Below, in pieces: positions 55,406-64,000 of a DNA stretch of 64,000 nucleotides (position 1 is its first letter; every line of letters begins with the position of its first letter). The notes beneath the pieces were generated by a model that had not been told where the DNA came from, did no database searches, and saw nothing but the letters and a program-made list of their open reading frames with translations. The stretch is from Bradyrhizobium erythrophlei (GTDB taxonomy: Bacteria; Pseudomonadota; Alphaproteobacteria; Rhizobiales; Xanthobacteraceae). The stretch is from NCBI RefSeq assembly GCF_900129505.1, contig NZ_LT670818.1:3815001-3879000 (forward strand). Direction: 5' to 3'. Made by a program: the position numbers and the translations under genes.

Positions 55406-56529
55406 GGCCGTTCCGCCGCTTCGTCCGGCTGCCCGTCCTCGAATCCCGCCAGCGAAGTGAGGTGGGGTTCGGAGACCGCGAGCACCTTGAACATCGACCC
55501 CATGCCGCCGCGGCCGCCGCCGATCAGCCGTTTCAGCGCGCTGGAAATATCCTCGGAAACCTCGTGGCTGGCCTTGGCCATCAGGGTCACCGCGCGGGTT
55601 TCGACGCCGAGCCGTTTGAGGAATTCGCCCTGCGTCACCGGGCCGTGGACGCGCGCGCCGATATCCTCGGCGGCACACGCCAGCGCCTCGAAATCGACAT
55701 GGGCGGTGACGTCGGCCTGGCCGGGATTTTTCAGGGGATCGGCGAAACTGTGCCGCGCGATGGCCTGAAAGGTATCGCCGGCGTCGCTGCGGAGATGGCC
55801 GTAATCGATGATCAGCGCCGCACCGTCCTGATCGCGCACCCGGCTGGCGATTTTCATGATCTCGGCGTCGGGCCGCCATTCGAACACGGCCCCCTCGGGA
55901 GCGGCGCGCACCAGCGGCGGCATCAGCACCTCGAAGCGCGGGGTCGGCTCGCTGGCCGAACCGAACACCAGCTTGCCGCCGGCGTCGATCTCGACGGTGC
56001 GTTCGTGCCATCCGCTCTCGCCCCGCACCATCTGGTGGATCGGCAGCACGTCGAAATATTCATTGGCGAAGATGACCGCGGGTCCGTCGGGAATGTCGTC
56101 GATGGTGTCATGCCAGGCGATATTGCGCACGCCCGACAGCGTCGATTTCTGCTTTTCGCGCAGCACCGGATTGATCTCGACCAGATGGACGCTGAGCGAC
56201 TGATAGAGCGGCGGCAGAACCCGCAACGCGCGCAGCGCATCCGCCATCATGGTGCCGCGGCCGGGTCCGAGTTCGATCAGCCGCAACAGCGACGGCGAGC
56301 CGATCGCCTTCCAGACCGAGGCCGCCCACAGCCCCAGCAATTCGCCGAACATCTGGCTGATTTCGGGCGCGGTGGTGAAATCGCCCTCGCGTCCCAGCGG
56401 ATCGCGCGAGACGTAATAGCCGAATTGCGGATGCGTCAGGCACAGCTCCATGTAGCGCCAGACCGGCATCGGCCCGGAAGTCTTGATCAACTTCCTGATC
56501 TCGGATTGCAGCGGCGAAGATTCGGTCAC
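55402..56529 (-). CDS. SAM-dependent methyltransferase, NDUFAF7/MidA family
   Basis: 375 residues from a GTG at 56529 that overlaps the lgt stop (GTGA); an ATG at 56574 would add 15 residues inside lgt. Signatures: [20 protein letters not shown], motif [36 protein letters not shown] and ALIIDYGH. The mitochondrial relative NDUFAF7 methylates an Arg of complex I subunit NDUFS2; the bacterial protein may do the same to NuoD, but that is not shown here. Coupled on both sides to lgt and pgeF. Confidence 0.9.
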   Translation of the reverse strand: MTESSPLQSEIRKLIKTSGPMPVWRYMELCLTHPQFGYYVSRDPLGREGDFTTAPEISQMFGELLGLWAASVWKAIGSPSLLRLIELGPGRGTMMADALRALRVLPPLYQSLSVHLVEINPVLREKQKSTLSGVRNIAWHDTIDDIPDGPAVIFANEYFDVLPIHQMVRGESGWHERTVEIDAGGKLVFGSASEPTPRFEVLMPPLVRAAPEGAVFEWRPDAEIMKIASRVRDQDGAALIIDYGHLRSDAGDTFQAIARHSFADPLKNPGQADVTAHVDFEALACAAEDIGARVHGPVTQGEFLKRLGVETRAVTLMAKASHEVSEDISSALKRLIGGGRGGMGSMFKVLAVSEPHLTSLAGFEDGQPDEAAERP

Positions 56530-57374
56530 GGCCTGCTTTCGGCTGGGGTCTGTTGGCGCTTCGGCGAGCGCCATGCCAGCACAATAATGATGGCCCCCGC
56601 AATAACCATCGGCACCGACAACAGCATGCCCATGGTCAATCCGCCCCACAAAAATCCGAGCTGCGCGTCGGGCTCCCGGAAGAATTCGCCGGTGATACGC
56701 GCAAGGCCGTAGAACATGATGAAACTGCCGAGGATAAGCCCCGGCCGCTTCAGGGCACCGAAACGGATCATCACGGCCAGAATCGTAAACAGCACGATGC
56801 CCTCGAGGCCCGCCTCGTAAAGCTGGCTCGGATGACGCGGCAGCGGCCCGCCATTGGGAAACACCATCGCCCAGGGCACGCTGGCATCCGCCGGCCGGCC
56901 CCACAACTCGCTGTTGATGAAATTGGCGAGGCGGCCGAGGAACAGACCGATCGGCCCGACCGCGGTGGTGATGTCGCCGAGCGACATTATCGGGATGTCG
57001 TTCTTGCGGCAAAACAGGATCACGGCGGCGACGCAGCCGAGAAAGCCGCCGTGGAAGGACATGCCGCCCTTCCAGAGCTCGAAAATTTCGGCCGGATGCG
57101 CGACGAAGAACGGCAGATTGTAGAACAGCACGTAGCCGGTGCGCCCGCCGAGGATGATGCCGAGCGTGACCCAGAGAATGAAATCGTCCATCTGCGGCAG
57201 CGTGATCGGCGCCGGCCCGCCCCACAATCTTTCGTTCTTGATCAGCGAGCGCGCGTAGACCCAGCCCAGCACGATGCCGCCGATATAGGCCAGCGCGTAC
57301 CAGCGGATTGCGAACGGTCCGATCGAGATGGCGATCGGGTCGAACACCGGAAAGGCGATGGTGAGGAAGGGCAT
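56526..57374 (-). CDS. lgt: Prolipoprotein diacylglyceryl transferase
   Basis: 282 residues, polytopic inner-membrane enzyme that attaches diacylglycerol to the lipobox Cys of prolipoproteins. About seven spans. The Lgt signature appears as [17 protein letters not shown], with [10 protein letters not shown] and the conserved [10 protein letters not shown]. Start ATG at 57374. Heads a tightly packed run lgt-methyltransferase-pgeF with four-base overlaps; its lipoprotein substrate at 53911 lies a short way downstream on the same strand. Confidence 0.96.
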   Translation of the reverse strand: MPFLTIAFPVFDPIAISIGPFAIRWYALAYIGGIVLGWVYARSLIKNERLWGGPAPITLPQMDDFILWVTLGIILGGRTGYVLFYNLPFFVAHPAEIFELWKGGMSFHGGFLGCVAAVILFCRKNDIPIMSLGDITTAVGPIGLFLGRLANFINSELWGRPADASVPWAMVFPNGGPLPRHPSQLYEAGLEGIVLFTILAVMIRFGALKRPGLILGSFIMFYGLARITGEFFREPDAQLGFLWGGLTMGMLLSVPMVIAGAIIIVLAWRSPKRQQTPAESRP

Positions 57375-57402
57375 TGGGCCTGCGGCTTACTTGGAAAAAG
57401 AC

Positions 57403-58137
57403 TTACTTGGAAAGATTGCGGCGATAAAGCACCAGCAGCCGCTCCCAATGCCGCTCGGCGGCGTCGCGGTCGTAGATCGGCCGCTTCGGAAACGCAAAAC
57501 CGTGATGGGTGCCGGGATAGATCTCGATTTCGGCGTTGGCGCCCTTCATCGATGCCGTGACTTTGTCGATGATCTCCTGCGGCGCGTAGATATCGGTTTC
57601 GGCGCAGCCGAAGTAAAGCTCGGCCCTGGTCTTGCTTGCGGCCAGATGCGGGCTGTCGGGCTGGTCGGTGGCCAGGTGCGTGCCGTAGATCGATGCCGCG
57701 GCCTTGACCCGGTCCGGGAAATGCGTCGCGGCGTTGACGGCGTATCGTCCGCTCATGCAGTAGCCGACCGTGCCGACGATCTCCGCGTTCGCGGCCGGCT
57801 GCTTGTCGGCATAGGCGAGCAGTGCGGCGGTGTCCTCCATGACCAGGGGAATGTTAATGGAGTTCATGTAGCCGAACATCTGCTTGCGTTCAGGCGCGTC
57901 CGGGTCCGGCGGTATCGGTCCCAATTCCATGACACCGGACCGGTAATACAGATTCGGCAGCATCACGTAATAACCCGAGGTGCCGAGCCGGCGCGCCATG
58001 TCGCGCAGTTCCTCACGGATCGCCGGCGCGTCCATGTAGAAGATGATGACGGGAAACGGCCCGCCGCGTTCGGGATGCGTGATGAAGGTGGTGGTATGGC
58101 CGTCCTTGGTCGGAATTTCGATTTGCTGGTCGATCAT
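57403..58137 (-). CDS. Dienelactone hydrolase family protein
   Basis: 244 residues, alpha/beta hydrolase. Nucleophile Cys in TVGYCMSGRYAV, Asp in AETDIYAP and His in GTHHGFAFPKRP. Opens MIDQQIEIPTKDGHTTTFI. In chlorocatechol pathways such enzymes open dienelactones; most stand-alone copies act on unknown esters or lactones. Start at 58137; a longer frame to 58227 lacks similarity. It ends 28 bases before lgt on the same strand and may share its transcript. Confidence 0.9.
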   Translation of the reverse strand: MIDQQIEIPTKDGHTTTFITHPERGGPFPVIIFYMDAPAIREELRDMARRLGTSGYYVMLPNLYYRSGVMELGPIPPDPDAPERKQMFGYMNSINIPLVMEDTAALLAYADKQPAANAEIVGTVGYCMSGRYAVNAATHFPDRVKAAASIYGTHLATDQPDSPHLAASKTRAELYFGCAETDIYAPQEIIDKVTASMKGANAEIEIYPGTHHGFAFPKRPIYDRDAAERHWERLLVLYRRNLSK

Positions 58138-58328
58138 GGGGCGCTTCTGCTCGCTTGTCGGTTTTGCGATTTTTTTGGCTCTGGCAATCGATACGATTGC
58201 AAGGAAACCAGGACATTGACAAGGCAACAGGCCGTGTCAGGCGGCCAGATCAGCCTTGAACTGCGCCGTCCGGATCGCCATTGTCTGATGGAACAACCTG
58301 TGCGCAGCCGACCGGAGATCAATCAGAG

Positions 58329-58622
58329 ATGACCCAGACCAACAATCGTTTTTTCGACGAGATCGGGCGTCTGATGAACGACGCCGCCGGCGCCGCCCAG
58401 GGCGTCAAGCGCGAGGTCGATGCGGTGGTCCGCAACCAGGCCGAAAAAATCCTGCGCGACCTCGACATCGTCAAGCGCGAGGAGTTCGAGGCGGTCAAGG
58501 ACATGGCGCGGCTGGCCCGCGAGGAAAACGAGACGCTGAAGGCGCGGATCGCGGTGCTGGAAGTCAAGCTCGGCATTTCGCTCTCGGCGCCGGATGTCGG
58601 CAGCCCGAAGACGGGCGGCTGA
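58329..58622 (+). CDS. UbiK-family accessory factor (BMFP domain)
   Basis: 97 residues, predicted amphipathic and coiled-coil: FFDEIGRLMNDAAGAAQGVK, DLDIVKREEFEAVKDMARLA and ENETLKARIAVLEVKLG. UbiK helps the aerobic ubiquinone-synthesis complex; alphaproteobacterial members are annotated as accessory factor UbiK or membrane fusogenic (BMFP). Start at 58329. Divergent from the hydrolase gene and followed at 15 bases by the broken ydeI-like gene. Confidence 0.88.
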   Translation: MTQTNNRFFDEIGRLMNDAAGAAQGVKREVDAVVRNQAEKILRDLDIVKREEFEAVKDMARLAREENETLKARIAVLEVKLGISLSAPDVGSPKTGG

Positions 58623-58637
58623 CGTCCACTGGCTCAG

Positions 58638-59242
58638 ATGGCAAAAGCCAAGCGCGATCTGCCGGTTGTTGCTTTTAAATCGCAGCAGGCTTGGGATTCG
58701 TGGCTGACGTCGCAGCCGGCGGATTCGAACGGTCTGTGGCTCAAACTGGCCAAGAAATCATCCGGGATAGCCAGCGTCTCAAAGCCGGAGGCGATTGATA
58801 CGGCGCTTTGTCATGGCTGGATCGACGGCCAGCTCGACAGTTTCGACGACGATTACTGGCTGATCCGCTTCACGCCGCGTCAATCCACCAGCAAATGGTC
58901 GGAGAAAAACCGAACCCGGGCGCTTGAGCTCGTCAAGTTGAGGCGCATGAAGCCTCCCGGATCGAACGAAATCGAACGCGTAAGAAGGACGGCCGCTGGG
59001 ACGCCGCCTATGCGCCGCAAAGCACGGCGCAGGTGCCGGACGATCTCCGTGCTGCCCTTGCGAGAAACAAGGAAGCAGGAAGCTTCTTCGAAACGCTCGA
59101 CAGCACCAATCGCTACGCGATCCTTTACCGGATCGGCAGCGCTAAAAAGGCCGAGACCCGGGTGGCACGCATCGAGAAATTCGTCACGATGCTCATCGAG
59201 GGCAGAACTATCCATCCGCCAAAGTCCCGAAAGAGAGCCTAG
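58638..59242 (+). pseudogene. YdeI/OmpD-associated family protein, frameshifted
   Basis: The first frame (58638 to about 58979) reads MAKAKRDLPVVAFKSQQAWD... through LCHGWIDGQLDSFDDDYWLI and SKWSEKNRTRALELVKLRRM to NEIER. The family sequence then continues in another frame from about 58979 (RKKDGRWDAAYAPQST, VPDDLRAALARNKEA, FFETLDSTNRYAILYRIGSA, ending IHPPKSRKRA at 59242). Joining them requires restoring one base near 58977-58980, so a single-base deletion (or a sequencing error) splits an otherwise intact gene of about 200 codons. Read uninterrupted, the first frame would run on to 59339 with unrelated Arg-rich sequence. Confidence 0.88.
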
Positions 59243-59443
59243 CCTGGCGGGCCAAACCCGGTCCGCCCGGCGCCCGCTCGGGCCCCGGGGTGCAGAAAAA
59301 TCCCCGGATTTCCTTGTCATTTCCGGCCTTTGGGGCTAGAACGCCGCCACGTCCGCAGCCCCCGCACCCCTGGAGGCTTGCTGTGGAGTGCAACCGGGCC
59401 GCGATGCGGCCTTTAACTTTTTAGAAAACAAGGACTTAGAGAG

Positions 59444-60202
59444 ATGGCGACCGTCAAGGAATTGAAGGCGACCGCACGTCCGAAGAGCGGCAAGGGGGCC
59501 GCACGGGCAGAGCGTCGCGCCGGGAGAGTGCCCGGAGTGATCTATGGCAACAACCAGCCCCCCGTGACCATTTCGGTCGACGATGCCGAACTGCGCCAGC
59601 GCATTCTGGCCGGCCGGTTCCTGACCACGATTTACGATATCGATCTCGAGGGCAAGAAGCATCGGGTGATTCCACGCGACTTCCATCTCGATGCGGTGCG
59701 CGATTTCCCGATCCATGTCGATTTCATGCGGCTCGGCGAAGGCGCGACCATCCGCGTCAGCGTTCCCCTGCGCATCCAGAATGCGGAAAGTGCGCCCGGT
59801 GTGAAGCGCGGCGGAACGGTGAACATCGTCACCCACACCATCGACCTGGAATGCTCGGTCGATAACATTCCGCAATATGTCGAGGCTGACGTGGGCGGAC
59901 TGGAGATCAGCCACTCGCTGCATCTGTCCGACATCAAATTGCCGGCCGGCGTGAAGTCGCTGTCGCGTGAAGACGTGACGCTTGTGACCATCGTGCCGCC
60001 GTCGGGCTACGCCGAAGAGCAGAAGGCGGCTGCGGCTGCTGCGGCGGCCGGTACGCCGGCGGCTGGTGCTGCGGCTGCGCCTGGCGCGGCTCCAGCGGCT
60101 GGCGCTGCCGCGCCCGCGGCGGGTGCGGCTCCTGCGGCTGGTGCGAAGGCGCCTGCGGCCGGCGCCAAGGCGCCTGCCGGCGGTGGCGACAAGAAGAAGT
60201 AA
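59444..60202 (+). CDS. rplY: 50S ribosomal protein L25 (Ctc form)
   Basis: 252 residues. 5S-rRNA-binding L25 domain followed by the CTC/TL5 domain: MATVKELKATARPKSGKGAA, GRVPGVIYGNNQPP, HVDFMRLGEGATI, VNIVTHTIDLECSVDNIPQY and ISHSLHLSDIKLPAGVKSL. The last 50 residues are an Ala/Gly/Pro tail built on the repeat PAAGA, ending GGGDKKK, longer than in many species. Pth follows 21 bases on, the usual rplY-pth-ychF order. Confidence 0.96.
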   Translation: MATVKELKATARPKSGKGAARAERRAGRVPGVIYGNNQPPVTISVDDAELRQRILAGRFLTTIYDIDLEGKKHRVIPRDFHLDAVRDFPIHVDFMRLGEGATIRVSVPLRIQNAESAPGVKRGGTVNIVTHTIDLECSVDNIPQYVEADVGGLEISHSLHLSDIKLPAGVKSLSREDVTLVTIVPPSGYAEEQKAAAAAAAAGTPAAGAAAAPGAAPAAGAAAPAAGAAPAAGAKAPAAGAKAPAGGGDKKK

Positions 60203-60223
60203 TCGAGCGCGGGATGCCGCGTC

Positions 60224-60829
60224 ATGCGACTCTTTGTTGGGCTCGGCAATCCCGGCGCGAAATACGCGCATAACCGGCACAATATCGGCTTCATGGCCGT
60301 CGATGGAATTGCGCGGCGTCACGGTTTTTCACCGTGGCGCCGCCGCTTTCAGGGCGAGACGTCGGAAGGTACGCTCGATCATGAGAAGGTCGTGCTGCTG
60401 CGGCCGACGACCTTCATGAACGAGTCCGGGCGCGCGGTTCAGGAAGCCGCGAATTTCTTCAAGCTCAGCGCAGGCGAGATCACCGTGTTTCAGGATGAGC
60501 TCGAACTGCCGCCGGGCAAGGTGCGCGTCAAAGTCGGCGGCGGCATCGCCGGCCACAACGGCCTGCGTTCGATCTCCTCGCATATCGGCAACGACTATCG
60601 CCGGGTGCGGCTCGGGATCGGTCACCCCGGCATCAAGGAACTGGTGCACGGACACGTGTTGTCGGATTTCGCCAAGAGCGACATGCCGTGGGTGGAGGCG
60701 CTCTGCGAAGCGGTCGCCGACAACGCCGGACTGCTCGCCAGCGCCCGCGATTCGACGTTCCAGAACAAGGTGCATCTGGCGATGCAAGCCAAGGGATTTT
60801 TCGACAAGGAAGATGGCGGCGCTCCGTAA
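60224..60829 (+). CDS. pth: Peptidyl-tRNA hydrolase
   Basis: 201 residues. Releases peptides from stalled peptidyl-t[23 protein letters not shown] carries the catalytic His (NRHNIGF) and Asn; [31 protein letters not shown] and [14 protein letters not shown] are the other blocks. Lies between rplY and ychF on the same strand, with 39 bases to ychF. Confidence 0.97.
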   Translation: MRLFVGLGNPGAKYAHNRHNIGFMAVDGIARRHGFSPWRRRFQGETSEGTLDHEKVVLLRPTTFMNESGRAVQEAANFFKLSAGEITVFQDELELPPGKVRVKVGGGIAGHNGLRSISSHIGNDYRRVRLGIGHPGIKELVHGHVLSDFAKSDMPWVEALCEAVADNAGLLASARDSTFQNKVHLAMQAKGFFDKEDGGAP

Positions 60830-60868
60830 CGCGCTTCCGGTCGTGACCAACAGGTTTCAGGACTCATC

Positions 60869-61966
60869 ATGGGATTCAAATGCGGTATCGTCGGATTGCC
60901 CAATGTCGGCAAATCGACGCTGTTCAACGCGCTGACGGAGACGGCAGCTGCGCAGGCGGCCAATTATCCGTTCTGCACCATCGAGCCGAATGTCGGCGAG
61001 GTCGCGGTGCCCGATCCCAGGCTCGACAAGCTCGCCGAGGCCGGCAGGTCGGCGCAGATCATTCCGACCCGGCTGACGTTTGTCGACATCGCGGGGTTGG
61101 TGCGCGGCGCGTCCAAGGGCGAAGGGCTCGGCAACCAGTTTCTCGCCACCATCCGCGAGGTCGACGCGGTCGCCCATGTGGTACGCTGCTTTGAGGATTC
61201 CGACATCACCCATGTCGAAGGCAAGATCGCGCCGCTCGCCGATATCGAGACCATCGAGACCGAGCTGATGCTCGCCGATCTCGACAGCCTCGAGAAGCGC
61301 GTCGACAATCTCGCCAAGAAGGCAAAGGGCAGCGACAAGGAAGCCAAGGAGCAGCTCGACCTCGTCAACCGCGCGCTGGTGCTGCTGCGCGAGGGCAGGC
61401 CGGCGCGATTCCTCGAGCGCAAGCCCGAGGAGGAGCGCGCCTTCGGCATGCTGGGTCTCCTGACCTCCAAGCCCGTGCTGTATGTCTGCAATGTCGAGGA
61501 AGCGTCCGCCGCCAAGGGCAACAAGTTTTCGGAAGCCGTGGCCGAATACGCCAAGAAGGAAGGCGCGGTCGCGGTGACCATCTCCGCCAAGATCGAATCG
61601 GAGATCGCGACGCTGTCGCGCGAGGAGCGCACCGAGTTTCTGGAAACGCTGGGGCTGGAAGAGGCCGGGCTCGACCGCCTGATCCGCGCCGGCTACCAGT
61701 TGCTCGACCTCATCACCTATTTCACGGTCGGGCCGAAGGAGGCGCGGGCCTGGACCATCCACCGAGGTACCAAGGCGCCGGCCGCCGCCGGCGTCATTCA
61801 CACCGATTTCGAAAAAGGCTTCATCCGCGCCGAGACCATCGCCTATGCCGACTATGTCGGGCTCGGCGGCGAGGCCGGCGCGCGCGACGCCGGCAAGCTG
61901 CGGCTGGAAGGCAAGGAATATGTCGTCGCCGATGGCGACGTCATGCATTTCCGGTTCAACAATTAA
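60869..61966 (+). CDS. ychF: Redox-regulated ATPase YchF (Obg family)
   Basis: 365 residues. Ribosome-associated P-loop protein. G1 [15 protein letters not shown]3 [17 protein letters not shown], the G4 position reads NVEE instead of NKxD, which is why this family uses ATP, and a C-terminal TGS domain ends [17 protein letters not shown]. Full length. Its stop overlaps the stop of the truncated DUF4282 gene on the other strand (shared TTAA). Confidence 0.97.
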   Translation: MGFKCGIVGLPNVGKSTLFNALTETAAAQAANYPFCTIEPNVGEVAVPDPRLDKLAEAGRSAQIIPTRLTFVDIAGLVRGASKGEGLGNQFLATIREVDAVAHVVRCFEDSDITHVEGKIAPLADIETIETELMLADLDSLEKRVDNLAKKAKGSDKEAKEQLDLVNRALVLLREGRPARFLERKPEEERAFGMLGLLTSKPVLYVCNVEEASAAKGNKFSEAVAEYAKKEGAVAVTISAKIESEIATLSREERTEFLETLGLEEAGLDRLIRAGYQLLDLITYFTVGPKEARAWTIHRGTKAPAAAGVIHTDFEKGFIRAETIAYADYVGLGGEAGARDAGKLRLEGKEYVVADGDVMHFRFNN

Positions 61967-62226
61967 CGCATCTGGCCCTGATCGCGGATGGCGCCGAGAT
62001 GCTCGTTGATGCGAAACACGATCAGGATGAATTCCGCGGCGATGCGCGAAAACACCACGCTGACGACCACGCTGGCGATCGATGACAGCAGCAGGATGAA
62101 CCCGCCGAACGGGCTGATGGCCATCTCTGCCAGGCCGACAAAGATGCCGCGGAGGCCGAACAACACGATCAACGCGATCACCAGCCAGTAGAAGGTCTTG
62201 ATAATGGTGGGCGTAATGAAGCGGTC
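61963..62226 (-). pseudogene. DUF4282-family membrane protein gene, 5' end lost at an integration junction
   Basis: From about 62226 the frame reads DRFITPTIIKTFYWLVIALI, then LFGLRGIFVGLAEMAISPFG, ARIAAEF-type SRIAAEFILIVFRINEHLGA and ends RDQGQMR. These are the two membrane spans and tail of a DUF4282 protein, but no start codon or N-terminal leader is found upstream: the frame runs into the 3' end of the recombinase gene. About 10-15 residues seem to be missing. An internal GTG at 62181 could make a shorter product of 72 residues, but it would lack conserved N-terminal residues. Confidence 0.75.
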
Positions 62227-63884
62227 CCGCCTGTACCGATACGCGGAAGTCCCTCTGCTGCAACGATTTCTTCGTTTGAACGAGGGGTTGGAAAAAGGTT
62301 GAAATCTCCCATAACAGCCGAAAGTCTTGCATATAAGCTTATGTCGTAAGGTTTAGCATTCTCGGTCGGATGGACGATAATGCTGTCAATAATATTCCCG
62401 AACGCCATGCGGCACTCAGGATCATCGGAGTTACGCTTGAGTTTTTCATGCAAGGTTTCGATGTTCTTACCAAATGCCTTGATGACGTTAGGGTGTAAGG
62501 TCGTGACGTTGCTTTCAGCACCGAGCAAACGAATGCGTTCCTCTAGGCCCTTTCGTTCAATCTCTTTGGCCTTGAGCGACGCCAACAACTCTCTTGGCAT
62601 GTCATCTTCCTCGTCAAGCGTCCTTACCAGTTTTGCAATCTGAATATTGAGACGGTCAAATTGTCTAACGGCTGTTTGCCGTGCTCCGCTGTTTTCCCTT
62701 TCGAGCCGTGCAAATTCGAGAGTCTTTTCCCGTGCCTTCTCTTTGAGAAATTCAGGGTCAACCAAATGCGAACACATGCTATCGACCGCCAGCTTCGTCA
62801 GCTTTCCAAGGTCATAGCTTTTGCTATGTTTACAAGATCGGGAGTTGTAGGAAGCCGAACACCCGATACGTTGTCCATTCCGGGATGACGCCGTGATCGA
62901 CATTTGACCATTGCATTCGCCACACCGCAGCAATCCAGACAAGAGATGCAATTTACGCGGCACAACTGCCCTTTCAGACTGACCGCTTGCCACATGGATT
63001 TTGTTTCCGCGTGCCTTGCGGAGTGCATGGGCAGCATCCCATAATTTTTGATCGATGATACGAAGATGAGGAACTTGTGCCGTTATCAAATCGTCATCGT
63101 CGGCTTTACGCGTGATGACTTTTCCGGTTTCCGGATTTTTGATGTTGGTGAACCGGTTTTTCACATATTCGCCGATGTAGAGCCGATTGTGAATAAGTCC
63201 GCGCTTATGTTCACCACCGACAATGCTCTGAAAATTCCACCGCTCGGCACCTGATGGTGAAGGTATTTTATCAAGCGAGAGTCCGTCCGCTATTTGACGT
63301 GGCGATTTTCCGTTGACGTACTCTGTGAAAATACGAACCACAATCTTGGCTTCGACGGGATTGATGACGCGCTCCCCCGGTTCATGTTTGACCAAATCAT
63401 AACCATAGGCGAGGGCACCGGCGACCAATCCTTCACGCGCAATGCCATCATGACCCCGCTTGACACGTTCGGCTAATTTTTTGCTGTAGCCGGGATTGCT
63501 GATGCCATCGAAAGCGATCTGCATTTCGGACACTTCGCCGTTGGCAGGTGTAATAATCTTCACGCCATGAAATTGCAGATGCTGGAAAATCCACGGCAGG
63601 TCAGCTTGGTTACGTGATAAGCGGTCAGTGGCTTCAACCACTAGAACATCGAATTCTTTTCGCTTCGTTGCGGCCATCAGGTCGCGCAAGCCGTCGCGGT
63701 CCAACATTGACGCACCAGATTTCGCCTTGTCTGAAAATCGATGGACCACAGTGAGACGTTCACGTTGCGCATACTTTTCGCAAACCGCGAATTGATCGGT
63801 GATGGATCGATCTTTCTGCATATCACTCGAAAACCGCGCATAAAGAACGGCCCTAGATGCGGCTACGATTTTCGGCTTTGCCAT
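62178..63884 (-). CDS. Large serine recombinase (site-specific integrase)
   Basis: 568 residues. N-terminal resolvase domain with catalytic Ser19 in LYARFSSDMQ and the Arg residues of VVEATDRLSRNQADL; recombinase domain (AREGLVAGALAYGYDL, GKSPRQIADGLSLDKIPSP); zinc ribbon with Cys pairs in LRCGECNGQM and GCSASYNSRSCKHS; a coiled-coil segment (about 390-450). The C-terminal 20 or so residues (ASLRPPLSRPSTGW) are encoded by the DUF4282 gene read in another frame, so the natural C-terminus is altered by the junction. Predicted to integrate and excise the element lying to its right. Codon use is AT-richer than in neighbours. Confidence 0.93.
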   Translation of the reverse strand: MAKPKIVAASRAVLYARFSSDMQKDRSITDQFAVCEKYAQRERLTVVHRFSDKAKSGASMLDRDGLRDLMAATKRKEFDVLVVEATDRLSRNQADLPWIFQHLQFHGVKIITPANGEVSEMQIAFDGISNPGYSKKLAERVKRGHDGIAREGLVAGALAYGYDLVKHEPGERVINPVEAKIVVRIFTEYVNGKSPRQIADGLSLDKIPSPSGAERWNFQSIVGGEHKRGLIHNRLYIGEYVKNRFTNIKNPETGKVITRKADDDDLITAQVPHLRIIDQKLWDAAHALRKARGNKIHVASGQSERAVVPRKLHLLSGLLRCGECNGQMSITASSRNGQRIGCSASYNSRSCKHSKSYDLGKLTKLAVDSMCSHLVDPEFLKEKAREKTLEFARLERENSGARQTAVRQFDRLNIQIAKLVRTLDEEDDMPRELLASLKAKEIERKGLEERIRLLGAESNVTTLHPNVIKAFGKNIETLHEKLKRNSDDPECRMAFGNIIDSIIVHPTENAKPYDISLYARLSAVMGDFNLFPTPRSNEEIVAAEGLPRIGTGGTASLRPPLSRPSTGW

Positions 63885-64000
63885 CGGTCTTATCTTTCAT
63901 CGTTGTTGTGGATCATGGCGTATTCTTCGCGGGCTTCTAATCGACCAAGTACCCTTGCTAATTCGAGCCATTGTTTTTTATGGCAAGGATGATCGGGGCT
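62205..64000. mobile_element. Left end of an integrated element (recombinase-borne), continuing past the window
   Basis: Between the intact chromosomal ychF/DUF4282 segment and the right edge, base composition falls visibly (AT-rich words such as GCATATAAGCTTATGTCGTAAGG). The boundary is a chimeric reading frame at about 62205-62240, where the recombinase 3' end meets the 5'-truncated DUF4282 gene. A large serine recombinase encoded right at the border is the usual layout for such integrative elements. The other end and the attachment-site duplicate are not in view. Confidence 0.7.
63890..64000 (-). CDS. 3' end of a small protein gene upstream of the recombinase
   Basis: The minus-strand frame is open from the right edge and ends at a TAA at 63890-63892: ...CHKKQWLELARVLGRLEARE EYAMIHNNDER-stop, 36 residues visible. 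Its stop lies 5 bases before the recombinase ATG, so the two are probably cotranscribed. Function unknown; the helical LELARVLGRLEAREEYA could be part of a small DNA-binding or accessory protein. Confidence 0.6.
   Translation of the reverse strand, partial: SPDHPCHKKQWLELARVLGRLEAREEYAMIHNNDER

Noticed and set aside
60857..62332. 491-codon minus-strand open frame spanning ychF
   Set aside because: Antisense to ychF and crosses the element junction; no domain.
1..64000. tRNA or rRNA genes
   Set aside because: No cloverleaf-like segment with a GGTTCGAATCC-type T-arm in a non-coding position and no rRNA-like stretch was noticed; a tRNAscan run would settle it.

Overview
The window is a high-GC, gene-dense chromosome segment from an alphaproteobacterium, most likely a Bradyrhizobium/Rhodopseudomonas/Afipia-type member of the Nitrobacteraceae. 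The basis is the gene content (CoxMSLDEFG, PetP/PetR-like regulators, a type II lumazine synthase under an FMN riboswitch), the housekeeping protein sequences, and several families of intergenic palindromes of the kind common in these genomes. No rRNA, tRNA or CRISPR array was seen.

Layout. 1-3305 (minus): 5' part of ileS, a maltose-acetyltransferase-like gene and ribF. 3529-6435: a CheY-like receiver, a HAD-IIA protein and a TipF-like membrane EAL protein. 7034-13137 (minus): class III aminotransferase, prmB, moaE, moaD, pgsA, uvrC. 13390-18024: outer-membrane barrel, cold-shock protein, rlmJ, RNase T2, three small exported proteins. 18192-20884 (minus): EnvZ-like kinase, OmpR-like regulator and MarR-type regulator, divergent from ilvE. 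21280-29876: ilvE, hisS, a tautomerase, a thioesterase, proC, ybjN, an FMN riboswitch with ribH2, and a chemoreceptor.

30116-42464 is the metabolic highlight: a MHYT-LytTR regulator like CoxC/CoxH of Oligotropha, a MarR gene and a secreted tannase/feruloyl esterase, then coxM-coxS-coxL-coxD-coxE-coxF-coxG in the Oligotropha order. CoxL carries the form I active-site motif AYRCSFR, so this should be a genuine aerobic CO dehydrogenase locus. CoxMSL form the enzyme; CoxD (AAA+), CoxE (VWA) and CoxF (XdhC-like) mature the Mo-Cu centre; CoxG couples the enzyme to the membrane. A very strong hairpin separates coxL from coxD.

42545-46012: a small exported protein, aldo/keto reductase, glutamine amidotransferase, a small orphan protein and a NYN-domain protein. 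46258-51856 (minus) is a compact signalling cassette: exported CxxCH-haem protein, hybrid histidine kinase with two receivers, single receiver, and a HisKA-receiver-adenylate cyclase fusion with no ATPase domain. 51857-52797 is a gene-free, repeat-filled stretch.

52798-61966 is housekeeping: prs, a lipoprotein, pgeF, a NDUFAF7-type methyltransferase, lgt, dienelactone hydrolase, ubiK, a frameshifted ydeI-like gene, rplY, pth, ychF. From about 62.2 kb to the right end the composition becomes AT-richer. A large serine recombinase gene abuts, and its 3' end runs into, a 5'-truncated DUF4282 gene, marking one end of an integrated element that continues beyond the window.
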